Shown here piece by piece: positions 59,425-64,000 of a DNA stretch of 64,000 nucleotides. Numbering within the stretch: the first letter of the stretch is position 1; each line of letters begins with the position of its first letter. The stretch covers positions 88,211,816 to 88,275,815 of the forward strand of contig CM072801.1 of the NCBI GenBank assembly GCA_037013495.1, written 5' to 3'. Made by a program: the position numbers and the translations under genes. The notes beneath the pieces are model-generated. The model was given only the letters and a program-made list of their open reading frames with translations. It ran no database searches and was not told where the DNA came from. Origin of the DNA: Hippophae tibetana. Taxonomy: Eukaryota > Streptophyta > Magnoliopsida > Rosales > Elaeagnaceae.

Positions 59425-62083
59425 GATAGGTTGAACACAAAAATGAAATAACGTGAAAATTTTTGGTGAAACTAAGGAATGCTACGAAATGAAATCCAAA
59501 TAGGAAAAGAATGACAACAAAATTGAAAGAAAACACTCGACTTGAAGGACACAATTTCATTCTTTTTTCTGATTTCTAACTTAAGAAAGAAGAAAACAAT
59601 CAACGGACAAATTTTTATAAATTTAAAATTCAAACAATAGATAAATAAAGATAGATACACCATTTTCAACAACCTAGGCTATTATACCAAACAATACAAA
59701 TCCTTTTGGAGGACAACATATGTACCTAGGAACTCAAAGAATAAGAAAGGTTGAATTGCTTAAAACATGGTTAAGATGATAGAATTGGAATCCGAAAGAA
59801 CAAGAATAGAAAACAAGGTAATAGGGTGCGGCCAAATTTTTAGACGTCTATAAGTAGTGTAAACGATGGAATCTTTGTTAAAATATGATAATAGAAAAAC
59901 TACTCCTATAGTGTGTTTTTTATGTATGGAAACATATTTCGATTTGATATATTATAATAGTCGTTTCGATATACGAGTTAAAAGTTATAACAATTTACAG
60001 ATTCAACCCCAATTGATAACTTCTTTTTGTTTTGAATTTGTGAACTGCAGAAACTTTCTTTCTTTTTTCAAAAGCATAGATAGGTTGAACACAAAAATGA
60101 AATAACGTGAAAAAAATTCGGTGAAACTAAGGAATGCTACGAAATGAAATCCAAATAGGAAAAGAATGACAACAAAATTGAAAGAAAACACTCGACTTGA
60201 AGGACACAATTTAATTCTTTTTTCTGATTTCTAACTTAAGAAAGAAGAAACCAATCAAAGGACAACTTTTTATAAATTTAAAATTCAAACAATAGATAAA
60301 TAAAGATAGATACACCATTTTCAAAAACCTAGGCTATTATACCAAACAATACAAATCCTTTTGGAGGACAATATATGTACCTAGGAACTCAAAGAATAAG
60401 AAAGTTGAATTGCTTAAAACATGGTTAAGATGATAGAATTGGAATCCGAAAGAACAAGAATAGAAAACAAGGTAATAGGGTGCGGCCAAATTTTAAGACG
60501 TCTATAAGTAGTGTAAACGATGGAATCTGGGTTAAAATATGAGAATAGAAAAACTAGTCCTATAGTGTTTTTTTTATGTATGTAAACATATATCGATTTA
60601 ATATATTATAATAGTCGTTTCGATATACGTGTCAAAAGTTATAACAATTTACATTTTCAACGCCTATTGTTAACTTCTTTTTGTTTTGAAATTGTGAACT
60701 GCAGAAACTTCCTTTCTTTTTTCAAAAGCATAGATAGGTTGAACACAAAAATGAAATAACGTGAAAAAAATTCGGTGAAACTAAGGAATGCTACGAAATG
60801 AAATCCAAATAGGAAAAGAATGACAACAAAATTGAAAGAAAACACTCGACTTGAAGGACACAATTTCATTCTTTTTTCTGATTTCTAACTTAAGAAAGAA
60901 GAAAACAATCAAAGGACAAATTTTTATAAATTTAAAATTCAAACAATAGATAAATAAAGATAGATACACCATTTTCAACAACCTAGGCTATTATACCAAA
61001 CAATACAATTCCTTTTGTAGGACAACATATGTACCTAGGAACTCAAAGAATAAGAAAGTTGAATTGCTTAAAACATGGTTAAGATGATAGAATTGGAATC
61101 CGAAAGAACAAGAATAGAAAACAAGGTAATAGGGTGCGGCCAAATTTTAAGACGTCTATAAGTAGTGTAAACGATGGAATCTTTGTTAAAATATGATAAT
61201 AGAAAAACTACTCCTATAGTGTGTTTTTTATGTATGGAAACATATTTCGATTTGATATATTATAATAGTCGTTTCGATATACGAGTTAAAAGTTATAACA
61301 ATTTACAGATTCAACCCCAATTGATAACTTCTTTTTGTTTTGAAATTGTGAACTGTAGAAACTTTCTTTCTTTTTTCAAAAACATAGATAGGTTGAACAC
61401 AAAAATGAAATAAGGAGAAAAAAATTCGATGAAACTAAGGAATGCTACGAAATGAAATCCAAATAGGAAAAGAAAGACAACAAAATTGAAAGAAAACACT
61501 CGACTTGAAGGACACAATTTCATTTTTTTTTCTGATTTCTAACTTAAGAAAGAAGAAAACAATCAAAGGACAAATTTTTATAAATTTAAAATTCAAACAA
61601 TAGATAAATAAAGATAGATACACCATTTTCAACAACCTAGGCTATTATACCAAACAATACAATTCCTTTTGTAGGACAACATATGTACCTAGGAACTCAA
61701 AGAATAAGAAAGTTGAATTGCTTAAAACATGGTTAAGATGATAGAATTGGAATCCGAAAGAACAAGAATAGAAAACAAGGTAATAGGGTGCGACCAAATT
61801 TTAAGACGTATATAAGTAGTGTAAACGATGGAATCGGGGTTAAAATATGAGAATAGAAAAACTAGTCCTATAGTGTTTTTTTTATGTATGTAAACATATT
61901 TCGATTTAGTATATTATAATAGTCGTTTCGATATACGAGTCAAAAGTTATAACAATTTACATTTTCAACGCCTATTGTTAACTTCTTTTTGTTTTGAAAT
62001 TGTGAACTGCAGAAACTTTCTTTCTTTTTTCAAAAGCATAGATAGGTTGAACACAAAAATGAAATAACGTGAAAAAAATTCGG
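59425..62083 (+). repeat. Monomers between the two right-end repeat copies
   Basis: About four monomers of ordinary types. There is a local change at about 59,454-59,466, where the A run and ttcgg are replaced by gaaaatttttgg. caacggacaa occurs near 59,600 and gacaacttttta near 60,262. The paired variant tttgtagg occurs in two successive copies (61,014 and 61,669). ggagaaaaaaattcg near 61,414 and ttcagccc-free ordinary sequence elsewhere give no sign of a gene or insertion. Confidence 0.75.
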
Positions 62084-64000
62084 TGAAACTAAGGAATGCT
62101 ACGAAATGAAATCCAAATAGGAAAAGAATGACAACAAAATTGAAAGAAAACACTCGACTTCAAGGACACAATTTCATTCTTTTTTCTGATTTCTAACTTA
62201 AGAAAGAAGAAAACAATCGAAGGGCAAATTTTTATAAATTTAAAATTCAAACAATAGATAAATAAAGATAGATACACCATTTTCAACAACCTATTCTATT
62301 ATACCAAACAATACAAATCCTTTTGGAGGACAACATATGTACCTAGGAACTCAAAGAATAAGAAAGGTTGAATTGCTTAAAACATGGTTAAGATGATAGA
62401 ATTGGAATCCGAAAGAACAAGAATAGAAAACAATGTAATTCTGCGGACCCAATTTTAAGACGTCTATAAGTAGTGTAAACGATGGAATCTTTGTTAAAAT
62501 ATGAGAATAAAAAACTACTCCTATAGTGTGTTTTTTATGTAAGGAAACATATTTCGATTTGATATATTATAATAGTCGTTTCGATATACGAGTTAAAAGT
62601 TATAACAATTTACAGATTTAACCCCAATTGATAACTTCTTTTTGTTTTGAAATTGTGAACTGCAGAAACTTTCTTTCTTTTTTCAAAAGCATAGATAGGT
62701 TGAACACAAAAATGAAATAACGTGAAAAAAATTCGGTGAAACTAAGGAATGCTACGAAATGAAATCCAAATAGGAAAAGAATGACATAAAAATTGAAAGA
62801 AAACACTCGACTTGAAGGACACAATTTAATTCTTTTTTCTGATTTCTAACTTAAGAAAGAAGAAAACAATCAAAGGACAAATTTTTATAAATTTAAAATT
62901 CAAAGAATAGATAAATAAAGATAGATACACCATTTTCAACAACCTAGGCTATTATACCAAACAATACAATTCCTTTTGGAGGACAACATATGTACCTAGG
63001 AACTCAAAGAATAAGAAAGTTGAATTGCTTAAAACATGGTTAAGATGATAGAATTGGAATCCGAAAGAACAAGAATAGAAAACAAGGTAATAGGGTGCGA
63101 CCTAATTTTAAGACGTCTATAAGTAGTGTAAACGATGGAATCTGGGTTAAAATATGAGAATAGAAAAACTACTCCTATAGTGTGTTTTTTATGTATGGAA
63201 ACATATTTCGATTTAATATATTATAATTGTCGTTTCGATATACGAGTCAAAAGTTATAACAATTTACATTTTCAACGCCAATTGTTAACTTCTTTTTGTT
63301 TTGAAATTGTGAACTGCAGAAACTTTCTTTCTTTTTTGAAAAACATAGATAGGTTGAACACAAAAATGAAATAACGAGAAAAAATACCGTGAAAGTAAGG
63401 AAAGCTACGAAATGAATTCCAAATAGGAAAAATATGACATCAAAATTGAAAGAAAACACTCGACTGGAAGGACACAATTTAATTCTTTTTTCTGATTTCT
63501 GGCTTATGAAAGAAGAAAACTATCAAAGGATAAATTTTTATAAATCGAAAATTCAAACAATAGATAAATAAAGATAGATACACCATTTTCAACAACCAAG
63601 GCTATGATACCAAACAATGCAATTCCTTTTGGAGGACAACATATGTACCTAGGAACTCAAAGAATAAGAAAGTTGAATTGCTTAAAACATGGTTAAGATG
63701 ATAGAATTGGAATCCGAAAGAACAAGAATAGAAAACAAGGTAATAGGGTGCGACCTAATTTTAAGACGTCTATAAGTAGTGTAAACGATGGAATCTGGGT
63801 TAAAATATGAGAATAGAAAAACTACTCCTATAGTGTGTTTTTTATGTATGGAAACATATTTCGATTTAATATATTATAATAGTCGTTTCGATATACGAGT
63901 TAAAAGTTATAACAATTTACAGTTTCAACCCCAATTGATAACTTCTTTTTGTTTTGAAATTGTGAACTGCAGAAACTTTCTTCCTTTTTTCAAAAGCATA
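62084..64000 (+). repeat. Seven-monomer offset repeat, copy B, running off the window
   Basis: Partner of 57,509-59,424. It covers the end of the copy at 61,816, the copies at 62,470 and 63,123, and the partial monomer from 63,776, which is cut 225 bp after its anchor by the window edge. The final bases still match copy A, including ttcttcctttt, so the true right end of the repeat and of the array lies outside the window. Confidence 0.86.
63373..63554 (+). repeat. Divergent subfamily core, copy 6 (distant branch)
   Basis: Partner of the core at 58,799-58,980 at an offset of about 4,575 bp, inside the seven-monomer offset repeat at the right end. Both share attataattgtcg upstream and aaggataaatt downstream. 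This copy has aatgaattcc where the other has aatgaaatcc. Confidence 0.8.

Larger units (their letters stand above)
1..64000 (+). repeat. Satellite DNA array, ~655-bp monomer, 97 full copies
   Basis: One monomer repeats head to tail, always in the same orientation, with no unrelated sequence between copies. Monomer starts, read at the anchor gtagtgtaaacgat, are: 301, 956, 1611, 2266, 2921, 3576, 4232, 4888, 5543, 6198, 6853, 7509, 8163, 8818, 9473, 10128, 10783, 11438, 12092, 12748, 13403, 14058, 14712, 15366, 16020, 16675, 17330, 17985, 18640, 19295, 19951, 20606, 21259, 21914, 22569, 23225, 23878, 24533, 25187, 25840, 26495, 27148, 27803, 28459, 29113, 29767, 30421, 31075, 31729, 32383, 33037, 33691, 34345, 35000, 35655, 36309, 36964, 37618, 38273, 38928, 39582, 40237, 40891, 41544, 42198, 42852, 43506, 44159, 44813, 45468, 46122, 46777, 47431, 48085, 48739, 49392, 50045, 50700, 51354, 52009, 52663, 53316, 53970, 54625, 55279, 55933, 56587, 57241, 57895, 58548, 59200, 59854, 60508, 61162, 61816, 62470, 63123, 63776. 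Spacing is 652-656 bp. The anchor phase is arbitrary. The strand is nominal. No gene is supported anywhere in the array; I do not recognise the satellite family. Confidence 0.98.

Noticed and set aside
1-64000. CRISPR array
   Set aside because: Repeats are 655 bp and continuous, with no short direct repeat separated by unique spacers and no cas genes.
1-64000. Retroelement or DNA-transposon origin of the monomer
   Set aside because: I see no terminal repeats, primer-binding site, transposase or polymerase motif in the monomer. A derivation from a non-coding part of an element cannot be excluded but is not supported by the sequence.
1-64000. Window as a pure assembly artefact
   Set aside because: The copies carry many different, ordered private variants, and duplicated blocks have distinct sizes and ages, which a simple collapsed or expanded loop would not produce. 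Individual joins, notably at about 22.9-23.3, 47.3 and 52.5 kb, still need read support.

Overview
The whole 64-kb window is one uninterrupted satellite-DNA array. A monomer of about 655 bp (range 652-656) repeats head to tail in one orientation. I anchored each copy on a short conserved motif (gtagtgtaaacgat and close variants). This gives 98 start points: 97 complete monomers from 301 to 63,775 (mean 654.4 bp), a 300-bp partial at the left edge and a 225-bp partial at the right edge. A hand count of one typical monomer (2,921-3,575) gives 195 G/C in 655, about 30% GC. I see no protein-coding gene, RNA gene, transposon insertion, telomere repeat, CRISPR array or unrelated spacer. The short open frames (60-113 codons) recur once per monomer on both strands. 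They are by-products of repeating one AT-rich sequence, and differences between copies are not concentrated at third codon positions.

This structure points to nuclear heterochromatin of a eukaryote: a centromeric, pericentromeric, subtelomeric or sex-chromosome satellite block. The sequence alone does not tell me plant from animal, and I do not recognise the family.

Layout: 1-7,261 mixed variants with 5- and 7-monomer offsets; 7,262-14,384 a 3.2-kb segment present twice at a six-monomer offset; 14,385-19,695 transitional monomers, then five very similar ones; 19,696-24,880 a four-monomer tandem duplication, with a 0.3-0.4 kb conversion-like tract in its second copy; 24,881-28,679 divergent-type monomers and a copied 1.2-kb segment; 28,680-34,319 a seven-monomer offset repeat; 34,320-36,681 contains the most diverged patch of the window (34,769-34,964); 36,682-40,712 a three-monomer tandem duplication; about 42,000-52,500 an eight-monomer (5.23-kb) tandem duplication whose copies differ at about eight sites; 52,512-57,508 mixed monomers; 57,509-64,000 a seven-monomer offset repeat.

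The interest lies in the array's history, not its gene content. Higher-order units of 3, 4, 5, 6, 7 and 8 monomers lie side by side with different degrees of divergence, so no single higher-order repeat is fixed. Shared private variants let some events be ordered in time, and one patch looks like non-allelic gene conversion. A diverged subfamily recurs six times. I found no convincing new biological system; what is here is a finely resolved record of satellite turnover.
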